This document shows positions 46,705-58,916 of a stretch of 64,000 nt of DNA, in pieces. Every line of letters begins with the position of its first letter. The first letter of the stretch is position 1. The notes beneath the pieces were generated by a model, which had not been told where the DNA came from, did no database searches, and worked only from the letters and a program-made list of their open reading frames with translations. The translations under genes and the position numbers were made by a program. The DNA comes from Nissolia schottii (lineage: Eukaryota > Streptophyta > Magnoliopsida > Fabales > Fabaceae), in the NCBI GenBank assembly GCA_003254905.1, contig QANU01044385.1, positions 62,001 through 126,000 of the forward strand, written 5' to 3'.

Positions 46705-46860
46705 AGCGTTCAAGTGATGTTTGGTCTAGTGGTAAGAGGCTAGACCACCAAAAAGTGGCAAAATCAATGCAAATCTCAATTGTGAGAGTCACTCACATTT
46801 AAGTGACAATACTCAAATAGATCACCTTTGGTGAGAGTACAGATGTAGAAAACAAAGAAA
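46705..46860 (+). repeat. possible tRNA-derived SINE
   Basis: GTTTGGTCTAGTGGTAAGAG at about 46718 is a good RNA polymerase III box A (TGGTCTAGTGG), comparable with the well-supported SINE at 13554. Box B is not convincing, and no target duplication or A-tail edge was established. From 46860 to about 47640 the sequence is AT-rich with nothing recognised. Confidence 0.3.
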
Positions 46861-47788
46861 AATGTTCAATTCAGTTATCTAAATAACATCTTGCTAATAA
46901 AATATGGGTTGTACAATTAATTGATTTAATTTAAATTGATTTGAGTTGAATATATTTATAAATTAAATATAATGTTTAAAATTAATTTTTAAAAAAATGA
47001 GATTAGAGTTGGTTTAAAAATATTCCTTTTTTAGGTATTAGTGAAAATTAGTTTCTCATAATTAACGGTTAAATTGGAAACAAAATAAATCATTCAAAAT
47101 CGTCAACCAGATTGAAAATATAATTGAAAATTTAAACATATATGAATATTTCTCAATATTTAATGTCATTGAGATAATCGATATAATCATTAATGCTATA
47201 AAATTCGAGCTGAAAACTGATTTTATATGGATGAATATTGCTGGAACATATCTAAATGTTGAAAATCAGAATATTGCTGAAAATATTCGTAAATAAATTT
47301 AAAATGATTTTTTTAAATATATGAAAATTGATTTTAAATTGTTTTTTAAAAATCACTGTAAATATTGATTTTAAAATTGTTAAAGATAATTTGATTTTTA
47401 AAAATTGTTGAAATTAAACATTTCCTGATATTGTAACAATTGACATGATTTTGAAATCACACACGAAAAAGAAAATTATATGGACGTGATTCTACATGTC
47501 TGTTTTCTTGTAGCATTAAATATGGAGAGTGCTTAAATGATTTGTCATGTGTTAATAAATATATTAAATAAGAAAAGTTATGCACAAAGATGCAATCAGT
47601 TTCATAGTTCATTGCTCAAATAAAAATTGAGTAGGAAAATTAAGTGTGTTGACAAATAAGGCGCATATGATGATTGCGGGATGATATTGAAGACATAATG
47701 GCGGTGGCTCACGGTGATATTTGGTTGTTGGTTTAACGACGTCAATATTCCGTAGGTCGGGATAGTTGGTCGTGATAGAGGCTATGGG

Positions 47789-48872
47789 TAGGAGTGGGAA
47801 CGGGTGAGGCCAAGCTCTTAACAGGTCAGGTCTGTTTCATTAATATTCGGCCTGTTTATTAATATAATTTTATGCAATCATATTTATTAATATAATTTTA
47901 TTATTTAATTTTTTTAAAATAAACCATAATCTAAAGAGTTTCTAGGACTCTCTCACACTCACACTCTCATCTCATCTGAATAATGTAAGAGAGTTTTGTT
48001 AACATTTTTCTTTTTGTTTTTTGTGGTAAAATGTCATACATCAGTGATAGACCTGCCTGTGTATTTTTTTATCATAAAAAAATAAAAAATAAACATTAAA
48101 ATAAAATAAAATATGTAATTTTTAATTTTTCAAAAATAATCATAACAAAGTATTATTTTTGTTAATAACTTAATTTCTTAATATAATAATATTCTAAAGT
48201 AAAAAACTAATATATATATATATAAAGGTATTTCTTGAGAGAAGGAGGAGAGTTTAACTGAATATATAACATTTACTATATAACAAGCAAGAGTGTATAA
48301 ATTCAATATGAATAAAAAAGACATTTTCAATAAAAAATTGAAATTCTAAAGTTGCAAGCTGCAAGGGTATGCCCATGAAGAAACATATCAAAAGATAAGT
48401 CTGAGCAACGTGAATATCCTTTATGTGAGAGGAAAATCAAATTTTCATCCATTGATTTTATCATTAAGAAACCAAAGTCCATATCGCAAAAAAGTTTGTT
48501 CAACTTTGTTATGTATATCACTAATTCTCTTGCTTAGTATGTGATAGTAAGATCATAAACAGAATATATGACATTAAAAAATAAATAGGAAAATGCCAGC
48601 AATACTTTCTCACATTATTCAGATGAGATGAGAGTGTAAGTGTGGGAGAGTCCTAAGGACTATTTAGATTATGGTTTATTTTTTAAAAAATTAAATAATA
48701 AAATTATATTAATAAATATGATTGCATAAAATGTTGTAAAAAGTAATGCTAGTCTAGTGGATAAGGCATTACTGTGAATGGCAGAGGTCTTAGGCCAGGC
48801 CAAGCCAGGCCTCTAACAGGCAAGGCCACAGGCCCTGACAGTGACAGGCGACCTGGCCTATTCCCACCCCTA
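47789..48872. mobile_element. hAT-like foldback element with 8-bp target duplication
   Basis: The left end TAGGAGTGGGAACGGG and the reverse complement of the right end (TAGGGGTGGGAATAGG) are inverted repeats of hAT type (YAGGGGTGG...). The flanks GCTATGGG (47781-47788) and GTTATGGG (48873-48880) are an 8-bp target duplication with one mismatch. Long inner arms are also inverted: AATAAACCATAATCTAAA and CTCTCATCTCATCTGAATAA on the left, their complements at 48600-48690. There is no transposase. The right arm contains an extra segment (about 48740-48800) with AGTCTAGTGGATAAGG, possibly a small SINE-like insertion. Confidence 0.72.
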
Positions 48873-49149
48873 GTTATGGGGTCATGGTGGTGGAGATTGT
48901 GATATTGATTGCCGCGATTCACTGTGGCAACTGTTGTGGCGGTTATAAATGGCTATGGTGGTCACGATTGATGGTGGTGGCTTATGGTGGTGGTTACAAT
49001 GGTGACTTTAATGGGTAAGGAGGAAGGTTGGATTGTCGTGGATTATGAGTTTTTATGGATGAAGGATGATGGTTATTTCGGTGAGGTGTTGTGGTGATAA
49101 TGATGATTCTAAAAAGGAGATAGGGAGGAGATGGTGGCGGTAATGAGAT

Positions 49150-51254
49150 AGTGGGCTGGTGGTTAGAAGAGAGTGGCAAGTGTGTTACTGGACAAATTGA
49201 TAGAGTTGAGTTTGTTAGCGACAACGATGCGGAGTTTGTTATAATTTGGTCATTTATGTTGTTTTCCGATTTGCATGATGTAATTTCTTCTCATTTTAAT
49301 AGAAACATTGAGAGAATTAGATATAAGGCCTCAGTGACTTTCACTAATGAGTTTATTAAATATCGTCATTTTACGATATCAAACAACATCTAGGTACAAC
49401 AAATGTTTTGTCAATATGAGACTTATAAGGTAAATCTTAGTGACATTGAATTGTTTGTTAACTTCAAGGAGGTTGTTCCTAATGTTGATAATCAAGGTGG
49501 TCTGAGTTCAAATCCAGTGTATTAGGAATACATTGAACCAACATTATTGTCAGATGATGAGATGTTCGCAAACAAAGATGACGATGCTAGTTGGAGTGAG
49601 CATGAAAGTGATATGTCTAAATACGATGGAACTGACGATGATTCAGGTACTATTAATTAATAATTTTAAATTAATAATTCAATAGTTATATAGTCTAATA
49701 GATATGTAACAATATATGCTCTACACTCACCTTGCGATGAGGATCTTGTCTATAAGAAAAAACAATCTCTGTTAAGTAATAATAATTAAATTTATTAGGT
49801 TATTAAATTTAACTATTACTTTTTCTATAATAATCCACTTCATTGCAATAATTTTTTAATATTTGTGATTATGACAATTATTAATTTTAAATTAATAATT
49901 AGATAATTATATAGTCTAATAGAGATGCAACAATATGCTCTACAATTACCTCGTGGAGATAATCTTGTGTATCAGAAAAAAAATCTCTGTTAAGTAATAA
50001 AATTTAAATTTATTGGGTTATTAAATTTAACTATTACATTTTCTATAATAATCACATCATTGCAATAATTTTTAAAATTTGTGTTTATGACAATTATTAA
50101 TTTTAAATTAATAATTCGATAATTATATAGTCTAACAGAGATGCAACAATATGCTCTACGCTGGCCTTGTAGAGAGGACCTTGTGTATAAAAAAAAATAA
50201 TCTCTGTTGAGTAATAATAGATAAATTTATTGGGTTATTAAATTTATCTATTACTTTTTCTATAATAATCCACATCATTGCAATAAATTTTTTATATTTG
50301 TGTTTATGGTAATTATTCATTTTAAATTAATAATTCGATAATTATATAGCCTAACTGAGATGCAACAATATGCTCTATACTCGCCTGATGGAGAGGATAT
50401 TGTGTATCAGGAAAATCAATATCTATTAAGTAATAATAGTTAAATTTATTGGGTTATTAAATTTAGCTATTACTTTTTCTATAATAATCCACATCATTGC
50501 AATAAATCTTTAATATTTGTGTTGGTGATAATTATTAAATTTGAATTAATAATTCGATAATTATATAGTCTAACAAAGATGCAGCAATATGTCCTACACT
50601 CGCCTCGTGGAGAGAATCTTGTGTATCAGAAAAAAATAATATTTGTTGAGTAATAATAGTTAAATTTATTCGGTCATTAAATTTATTTGGTTATTAAATT
50701 TATTCTATAGCTAATTTTATATTTTTCGATATTAAAAATTACAGATAATAAAGATGACGAACAATAGTTTGATCCACTGTCTTTCTTACACACCTTTGAT
50801 GCTAAAGGTATGTGTGCAACGAATTTTGGAGACATGGGTAATGATTAAGGTGCATGTGACGATCTCTACAAATGGAGAATTTTCAACGATAAGGAGACAA
50901 CTAAAGTAGCCGTTACGAACCATTACATGCGTAATAGGGTGGGTTATAAAGTAAAGGAGTTAGAACCGATGACATACTATTGCAAATGTAAATACTTTGG
51001 TCAAAGGTTTCAATGGCTTATTAGGGCTACATTGAAAAAGAACAACTACTTTTGGGAAGTCACTAAGTACAATGGTCGTCATAGTTACGTTGCCTCAAGA
51101 CTTACCTGAGACCACTCGAAATTGAATTCTGACAACATTGCTAGGATGATTTTGGCGCAGATAAGGACAATGCCAATAAAATCTATTCAAGAAAATGTTA
51201 TGGACCTCCAAGGATACTGACCTTCATAACGAAAGGCATGGTTGGCNTATAAGT
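49150..51254 (+). pseudogene. MuDR-type (Mutator-like) transposase N-terminal relic
   Basis: Exon 1 (to 49646) encodes the N-terminal part seen in plant MULE transposases (VISSHFNRNIERIRYKASVT, then FVNFKEVVPNVDNQGG and an acidic SDDEMFANKDDDASW). After an intron at 49647-50744 (GT...AG) comes the MuDR DNA-binding domain: LYKWRIFNDKETTKVAVTNH, VGYKVKELEPMTYYCKCKY, FWEVTKYNGRHSYV, NIARMILAQIRTMPIKSIQE and, with stops, PS.RKAWLA. The family pattern is W..G..F......K.A...YA...G...........C....C.W......F.V..YN..HTC. At least two stops lie just after the intron and more near the end. The LINE at 51267 truncates it. Preceding GGT-rich sequence (48880-49150, and 47640-47788 across the hAT insertion) probably belongs to the same element. 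Confidence 0.75.
49649..50710. repeat. five-copy ~218-bp tandem repeat filling a transposase intron
   Basis: The landmark TATATAGTCTAA (one copy reads TATATAGCCTAA) recurs at about 49687, 49908, 50124, 50342 and 50561, giving periods of 221, 216, 218 and 219. Each unit also repeats GATGCAACAATATGCTCTAC, CTTGTGTAT.AGAAAAA and TTTTTCTATAATAATCCACA. The array occupies nearly the whole intron between the donor at 49647 and the acceptor at 50744. Confidence 0.9.
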
Positions 51255-52831
51255 AGTTTACATGAGTTTGGATGAGAGTCTTTCTCTGCTTCGACCTGTT
51301 ACTAAATTTGAGGTGTGGGAGGCTTTAAATTTTATGAAGGGTTGTAAGTCTCTTGGCACAAATTGTTTCCAGTTGTTTTTCTTTAAACGTCACTAGCATA
51401 TTCTAGGTGATGATGCGTGGCGTCAGGATCCTTGGACCCTAGACTATTGGAGACCATTATTGTTCTCATTCCTAAAGAGGATAATCCAGTGTATTTTTTC
51501 CAATTTCACCCAATCAATCTTTGCAATGTGATCTATAAAATTTCTCTAAGGCTAACGTGAATCACATTTGTCCAATTCTTATGAAGCTTATTGGACCCTT
51601 TAAGAGTAGTTTTTTTTTACCAGGAAGGGGAACGACGAATAATGAGATTGTGGCACAAGAAACTCTTCATCATATGCAGAAGTCTAAGAAAAAGAAAGGG
51701 AATATGGCCATCAAAATTGGCATTCATAAAGCTTATGATAGTGTGGATTGGGGTTTTCTTACTTTAGTGCTTCATGAGTTTGGTTTTCCAAGTCAACTGG
51801 TAAGACTTATTATGTTTTGTATCTCATCCACCTCTCTATCTCTTCTTTGGAAAGGTTTTCACTTGCTCTTACTAGAGGTATTTGTTAGGGGGATCCTTTA
51901 TCTCCTTATCTTTTTGTTTTTTGTATGGAGAATTTATCTCACATAATAATGGAAAAGGTGGGGGAGGGTATTTGGCAACCTGTGACCTGGCAAGAAGGGG
52001 TGTTGGAATCTCTCATTTTTTGCTGATGATATTTTACTCTTTGCTAAAGCTTCAACAAAAAAAATGTGAGTTATCACGCAGATTTTGAAAGTGTTCAAGG
52101 AGATGTTGGGCTTGGTAGTGAATGTTGCTAAATATAAGGCTATGGTTACGAAGGTTGTCCCTAACTCCAAACACAATAAATTGGCAATGATTTCCAATAT
52201 TCCCTTCCCTGGTGCACTTGGTTAGCAATTGGGTGAAAGCTGTTGATTTTGAGTTCATTGAGGATAAAATTCGTGCTAAATTATCTTCCTGGAAATGCAA
52301 CGTGCTTAATAAGGCCATCACTATGGCAAAACGATGCTCAATTCTATCCCTACTTACGTTATGAAAGCACTGTGGCTCCCTCAATCTATTTGTGATCACA
52401 TTGACAAAATTACTCACAATTTTATCTAGGGTTGGCAAGAGAGAGAGAGGGACCTGAATCTTGTGAGTTGTTAAAAGGTAATGTGTGCAAGGAAAGAAGG
52501 CTCTGCTATGTCCCCTTCTTTCATATCTCTAATACAAATTTAAGAGTTCACGATGTCTAGGATGGAGATAATTGGAAGCTCTCAATGTTGACCACCATTA
52601 TTCCTGCTGAAGTTTGCTTAGAGTTCCAGTCAACTTGACCCTTACTACATGACCATGCCTTTAATGGGGTCACTTAGCTGAGTAATTCCTCTAGCGGTTA
52701 CTCGGTTAGCTCTAGTTATTGGCGGTTGCACCGCAATCTGTCATCATCGGTGGCTAGTGTTTTTCCTTCTTCTCGTTCTTGGATTTCGAAGCCAGTAGCT
52801 TCTGCCAAATGCCAAATATTCGTGTGGTTAG

Positions 52832-55725
52832 TGTAACATCCCGCTTTTTCCCGTAGTAAAGATTTCATAAATTAAATAAGGGTAATGAGTCTCACACAAG
52901 CTTTTAGGCCAAATTGTCTGTAGAAGAAATTCTGCTCAGTTTCGTGAAATTCCGCAGACACTAAAGCAGATCATTTTTGTCCTCAAAGTGCAACGGTGTA
53001 TCACGGTGTATCTAAGGTATCTGTAAAATATAAGGTTACGGATGAAAGTTCACAAATACCTTAGATTAACCTCAATTATTCCTTAGAAAAATTAGTAGAT
53101 CACAAAGACGTGATCAAAATATTTTTCGGATAACCGTACGCGAAGTACCGGATACAATAGTTTTCTGCTTAACCTAAACCCTAACTCTCCATAATCTTCT
53201 CTTTAGAAACCATTCTTTATCCCCTTAAGCAAGAATCTTCCTCTCTAAGCTTGAAGAATCCTCCCGGTGGCAAAGAGCACAAGTTACCAGACTCTCGGAG
53301 TTTCTACAGGCTGGTGATAAATCTAGTCTCTAGGTGGGTAAACCGACTTATCCACTATCTATGTGGTTTTTGCTAGATGATATATGATGTTAGGATGCCT
53401 TTTATGTGACTTTCATTTAGATATGTGTTGTTGGAAATTGTCTGGATTTGTTGGTTCTGTCTGTAATTCTGTCAGAAGTTAAGAAAGCGTAAGCTGAAAT
53501 TAGGGCTATGGCACGATTTTTAAGGCATCTGTAGGCTGAGATTTTTATCATGCAAAACTAATGTTATTTTTGGATTCTACATGAAAAAATTGAGTGGGGA
53601 TGTCAAGTTTTATGATTTTTGGAATCCTCGATGAATTTCTCAGCAAACAAGCAGAAAACAGTGTTTTAAGGAAATAAGGGCAATACGGGAATTTTGTGTC
53701 TTGGGCTGAAAAACTGGGTTGGTTTTCAGAAAATATGGATTTAGAACTATCAAAAACCTTAAGGGCAAGTCTTAAGTCCATCGGGTTTTTGAGAACAAAA
53801 ATTCCAAAGAAAACGGGGCATTTATAGGGGCGAAATGATAATTTTGGAAAAAGAGGCAAATCTAGAACTTCGTGCAGTGGGGTTCAGAATTTGGGTTTTT
53901 AGACATGAAAAATGATCCTAGGGCTACCAAAAACCTTGGGGTAAGGTCTTGGACCTCTCCGATTTATGGTTGCTAATCTCTAACAGAAACCAGACGCTTG
54001 TTTTGTTAATTGTGGATTTACCTTTGTTTACGTTCATGAAGATGTTGAGCATGAATATATGTTCTCTATATGTGTTAAAAATGATGATAGATGTTAGAAG
54101 AAACTCTCTTGAAATTGTATATGCGAAACCATGCAGAACATGGAAAATTGGAAGACTTGGAGCTGAATTTTTTCAGGTGTGCGCTGAGTGGCCTGGGGCT
54201 TGCGCTGAGCGGCCCAGGGTTTGCACTGAGCGGCCCAGGGTTTGCGCTGAGCGGTCTGACTGAAGATTCAGGGTTTCATAATTTAAAAAGAAAGCTTTCT
54301 ACACTACTTGCAATCATCCATGGATCCGCTAAATATTATTAAGAAACAATTTTGACATACCTATGAGTTATGTGATATAACATGTGTTAGATGTTTATGA
54401 TGATAGGAGGTTATATACTAATGTCATATAATGATGATGGTGTGATATAAGGTATGTTAGGATATACGATGATGATCTTTCAATGAATATGATGAAGATG
54501 ATGACCTGAGCTATAAAGTTATAGTTGTTGCTTTAAGATGACGAATGAATATGATTACTTTAAGATGATGATGAATTGTGTTTATTATATATGAACTGTT
54601 GCATCAAAGATCGAACTGTGCGCATGATGATGATGAGAGAAAATCCCTCTAAAAGGGCATAGGCTCGGTTTTTTGGGGAAGGTCTTAGTCCCGGTCGAGT
54701 CCCAGGTTCGACCCCAACGCCATCCCAGGGTGGTAACCTCGGTCATGGTTGGCTATTTACTCATGGTCCAGACCATTCAGGTTCAGCGCTACCTGGTCGC
54801 CATGATGTGGGCTGTAAGCGTGGTTATAGTCGTGTGGTTACCGCTATAAGGGACGAGGGCGAATATGCTTATAAGGCCGACCTTGTAGAGCATACGTATA
54901 AGTGGATGCCAGCTGAAGCTTATACTAGTTTTCAAAAAATGAAATTCTTGCAGTAGTGTAGCTATGTGAATTGTATCACAGTATATGAGTTAGTGTAGCT
55001 ATGTGAATTGTATGACAATATATGAGTTAGGAATGAGACTAGCAGACAGATGACGTAGATAATGAAGAATAGGTTCCCCAATCACCTAGTAACTTAGGTA
55101 AACCTGCTCAGACTTAGTATGGACATTAATAACTAGAAGGACTACGTATAATTGTGACACCTAGAGACACCCTGAGCGGCAGAATCATGATTGAGTATGA
55201 ATGAGTTGCGACACTTAAGGTTTCCCACTGAGAACGCAGTGTTCTCATCCCCCACTCCTTTATGGTTTTAGGCGAGCACGACGAGGATGCAGAGGACGTC
55301 AGAGCAATGCAAGCAATGCAAGGACGAGCAACATAGAGGAAGATGGAAATCAGAGCTATGAGAGAGATATCGCACTAGTCCTTAGTCAGTAGGCTATATG
55401 TTTGTCCTACTATGTAATTGTACGTAACATCTATACTATTACATGTGTAACTATTTGTGAATATATGGCATGGACCTTTCGTTGCTATGAATGTTGAAAA
55501 TAGTTAAGTATGTTACGTTACCACTTACAATATATGTTCTGTCGAGAACCAGACTCATATTTTATATTATGATACGTGTAAAGTAAAGTTAAATTGGTCC
55601 ATATTTCTGGGTAACTGTACTTTTAAACTCATAAGCGGGACTAAGTACTATCCCAACCAAAAGAGATAACAACCTAGTCAGCAGGTTTGCGACTTAAGCA
55701 TGGACTAGCTAGCTAGGGTGTTTCA
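52832..55725. mobile_element. second solo LTR of the TGTAACATCCCG family, inside the LINE
   Basis: It starts TGTAACATCCCGCTTTTTC and ends CTAGCTAGGGTGTTTCA. The flanks are GTTAG (52827-52831) and GTTAT (55726-55730), a 5-bp duplication with one mismatch. It interrupts the LINE zinc-finger coding region exactly. The 2894-bp body aligns block by block with the LTR at 39253-42514 but lacks that copy's palindromic repeats and has a different one at 54178-54262. No gag-pol is present. It is a solo LTR by the same reasoning. Confidence 0.82.
54178..54262. repeat. 21-bp minisatellite inside the second LTR
   Basis: Four tandem units of GCGCTGAGCGGCCCAGGGTTT with small changes. It is absent from the related LTR at 39253, so it arose or expanded after the two lineages split, or was lost there. 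Confidence 0.85.
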
Positions 55726-56685
55726 GTTATCTTGCCAAAACTCCTTTTTTCTTTATCTTGTCTGTTGCCAACGATCTTTGGCCACAACGACTGTTTGTGC
55801 TCAGTGCAACCAGGCTGATGAAAGAATCATTCATGGCTTGTAATACTATCCTTTATCGAGTTCCATCTAGGGTTATGTTGGCGTCACTGTTGAATTCTTT
55901 GCTGAAAATAATCATGTCCATTAGTTTAGGTGTTTGGCCGCGTCTCCCAATTCCTCATTGTTGTTTTGTGTTCTCTGGTGGGTGTGGAGGTCTCATAAAG
56001 CTGATGTGTTCGCCAATGAGGTTTGGCACATCAATTATGTTTGCTCCTTTTGTTTCTCAGAGTTTAAGGTTTGGACTGCGGGGGAGGTTGTGATACGTCA
56101 GCCAATTGGTCACCATGTTTGTTGAGAATTACCTACAATGAGTTCTCTAAAGGTGAATGTAGATGGCAATACATTGGGAAATCTTGACCTTATTAACTTT
56201 GGTGGCATCTCCAGAAATGATGTTGGGTGGTGGATTCATGGTTTCGCAGGTGCCATAGGGATGGCTAGAAATTTAGAGGCTGAGATTATGGTCATCCTCT
56301 ATGGTTTGAGGACTGGGTGAAATTTGGATGTGGACAACCTGACTTGTAAGAATGACTCGCTTGAAGTGACACATCTTGTTAATTTGAAGGGCTTTGATCT
56401 TAATTATGATCCTTTTCAGGCCTTGATTTTGGATATTCATGATTGGCTTAGGAAGGATTGGAAAGCTTCCATATTGCACGTCCTAAGAGAGACTAACTTT
56501 CATGCGGATTTTTTTGGCTAAGGTTGGTGCTAATGGGGGTAGTTCTCACACTCACTATAAGCTACCTCCAACTGGTATTCACACGCTATTGCATGAGGAC
56601 TACATGAGTTGTTTTCCCTTAAGGTTGTAATTTTATCTCTTTTTGATTTCTAAAGCACACACAAAAAAAAAAAAGTTTACATTAG

Positions 56686-58618
56686 TATAACTCAAACAGA
56701 ATTTATAAATTCCCATTTAAGATATTTATATATCTCTGCAAAATATGAGTATATAAGAAAGAAATATAATATATACATATACATATATATATATATATAT
56801 ATATTTTCTAAATTACACATTAGAAAATTTATTTCCCAAAACAACACTTAAAAAGATAAATGTTAGAGTCTCTTAACTATTTAGCCTAATTATCCTCTTA
56901 ACAACTCCATGAAGATACTTGATAATTTTGAGGGGTAAAATAGAAAGAAAATATAATATTATTATAAGTGTTATTCATAGAAGTTAGTAGAAGAATAATT
57001 AAGCTTAATAGTTAGAAGGAAATTCTTAGGTGGTCTAAGATCGCCACCTAGAATGATGATCATTCCTTTCCTATGTTGTCATGTATCAATGAGACCCACT
57101 ACTTATATTTTAATTTTTAACTCTAAAAAAAATTAACCATAGTTAACTTTTTTTTTAATTATTGTTTCTATAAAAAAAAAGAAAGAAACCCACCATCTAA
57201 AACCCTAATATTTCTTCCTTAACTTCTTCTACTTCCCCTTCTCCCCTAACCTCCCTGACCTTATTGTAGGTTGCAGCCATCACTCCTACCCAACCTGCTC
57301 AGTCACCGCCCTGACTATCCCGCCACTCTTAACCCGTCGCAACAACAACAACCAACAAGATTGATTTTTTCAAATCTAATATTTTCTGGATTAAAATAGA
57401 AGCAACAAGAAAGAACAAAATCAGATTATCATAATCAACAACTCTCCATCGCCATTTAATGGTATTTTACAACATATTCCCTATTTAATGTGTTTCACTA
57501 TTTTCTTTCTCTCTTTTTGCGCCATTACTTAAAAAACTTACACTTTTAATAAAATATTTTTATTTTAATTTTTCTAACAAATATTTTTAAAATACTTACT
57601 AATTTTTTTAAAATAAGTAATATTATCTAAATTTTAAAACTAAACAAATATCAATAAAAATATCAAAATAAAAAAAATAAACCAATAAATAAAAACATAT
57701 GGAGTATATAATAATTTAAAATTTATTGCATCTTTGTGACGCCTTAAGAACTAGACCACTGTTTCTACAATTCTACGGACACCAGGCGTGTTGATCAATC
57801 ATCAATTACAGGTCCCAACTCGAAGTTTAATATTTTGACCATTAGTCTAGGTCCTATCAAAGTTTACAATGATTTTAACTACAGTTAATGATTAGAATCT
57901 CAACTTTTGTTAGTACTACTAGTTGTTACCACTAAATTTACTGTTAAAGCTGTTAAGTGCTTTAAAAATAGTACTACTAGATAATTATTAAAATACTAAT
58001 TTAACACAAACGTAAATTTATTTTAATATATATAGCACATAACTAATTCGGCAAAGCCGAACCGATGTCCTGACAGAAAAAAAATATAAACATATTTTAA
58101 TATATATAACATTCTTTAAAATTTCAATAAATGTACCAAAATTACATTTTTTTTAAATGAGTTAAATTAACTGTCTTTTCAATCTTTTACAAATATAGAT
58201 AAATAAGTATAAAAAAATATAAAAAGGGAAGGCATGAAAACCTCGTAAAGCGAGAGAGAGTGAGGCAAAAGGGGGCTTTGGTTTGGCGGATGAGTGTTGA
58301 GAAGGGTAAACTCAGCCTTTCTTTCTTTCATCGCCCTGTTCCTTTCTTCTCACGTGCGTCATCAGCATCACTATCACTATCATCACTCACCTCATAGCAA
58401 TAATTTCACTTTAATCATGATTTGGAATTGATTAATTTGGTGATTTGGTCTCACGAGAATTGGATTTTATTTGCAATAATATATTCCATTAATGTTGATT
58501 TAACTTTAGAGGAGTTGTACTGCGATCTTTTCTATGAGGCCGCAGCGTGTTTACCATTGTACTAAGACCTTTGTTGGTTCGATATTTTACCTTAAGAAAA
58601 TATTAAACAATTAAAATT
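56686..58618. other. AT-rich intergenic region
   Basis: No gene is recognised. A (TA)n microsatellite lies at 56769-56804. The C/T-rich patch at 57220-57350 and the GC-richer sequence at 58240-58400 resemble leader or promoter DNA but lead into no exon that I can see. Confidence 0.5.
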
Positions 58619-58916
58619 AGGTTAATTAAGTTTTTAGTCTCTGTAATATGAAAATGTTTAGTTTTAGTCTCTCATGACAAATTTTAGTCCCTATAAAATG
58701 TGAAAATTTGATTTTAGTCCCTGTGGACGGTTGGTGATGAACGATGATGACGTGTCAGTTAACTCATCATGAGGAACTATTTCTTCATCACCGTCCATCA
58801 CTAATAGTCCACAGGGACCAAAATCAAATTTTCACATTTTACAGGGACTAAAATTTGTCATGAGGGACTAAAACCAAACTTTGCCATATTACAGGGATTA
58901 AAAACTTAATTAACCC
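58619..58916. mobile_element. Mutator-like MITE with perfect 9-bp target duplication
   Basis: The left end AGGTTAATTAAGTTTTTAGT and the reverse complement of the right end (GGGTTAATTAAGTTTTTAAT) are inverted repeats that extend through CCCTGTAATATG-type and AAAATTTGATTTTAGTCCCT sequence, making the 298-bp unit an almost complete foldback. ATTAAAATT occurs on both sides (58610-58618 and 58917-58925). A 9-bp duplication is the Mutator hallmark. No coding capacity. Confidence 0.88.

Larger units (their letters stand above)
51267..56673 (+). mobile_element. 5'-truncated L1-type LINE with 12-bp target duplication, split by a solo LTR
   Basis: Flanks AGTTTACATGAG (51255-51266) and AGTTTACATTAG (56674-56685) are a target duplication with one mismatch; the element ends in a poly(A) run. 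Coding remains run in LINE order. RT: LIPKEDNPVYFFQFHPINLC, FKSSFFLPGRGTTNNEIVAQ, IGIHKAYDSVDWGFL, then a frameshifted FADDILLF-like ADDI near 52020. Zinc-finger region (zf-RVT): SAKCQIFVWL joins LAKTPFFLYLVCCQRSLATT and CAQCNQADESF across the inserted LTR. RNase H: LKVNVDGNTLGNLDLINFGG, ISRNDVGWWIHGF and LHVLRETNFHADFF. Multiple frameshifts make it dead. It is inserted in the MuDR-type relic. Confidence 0.85.

Noticed and set aside
46718-46740. tRNA gene suggested by TGGTCTAGTGG
   Set aside because: Only box A is good; no cloverleaf or convincing box B follows. A SINE remnant is more likely.
49649-50710. CRISPR-like array
   Set aside because: The units are ~218 bp contiguous tandem repeats without unique spacers, in a plant genome inside a transposase intron.
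54091-54342. Repetitive 'ALSGPGF/CAERPRV' frames
   Set aside because: They translate the 21-bp minisatellite inside the second LTR in two frames. No coding role.
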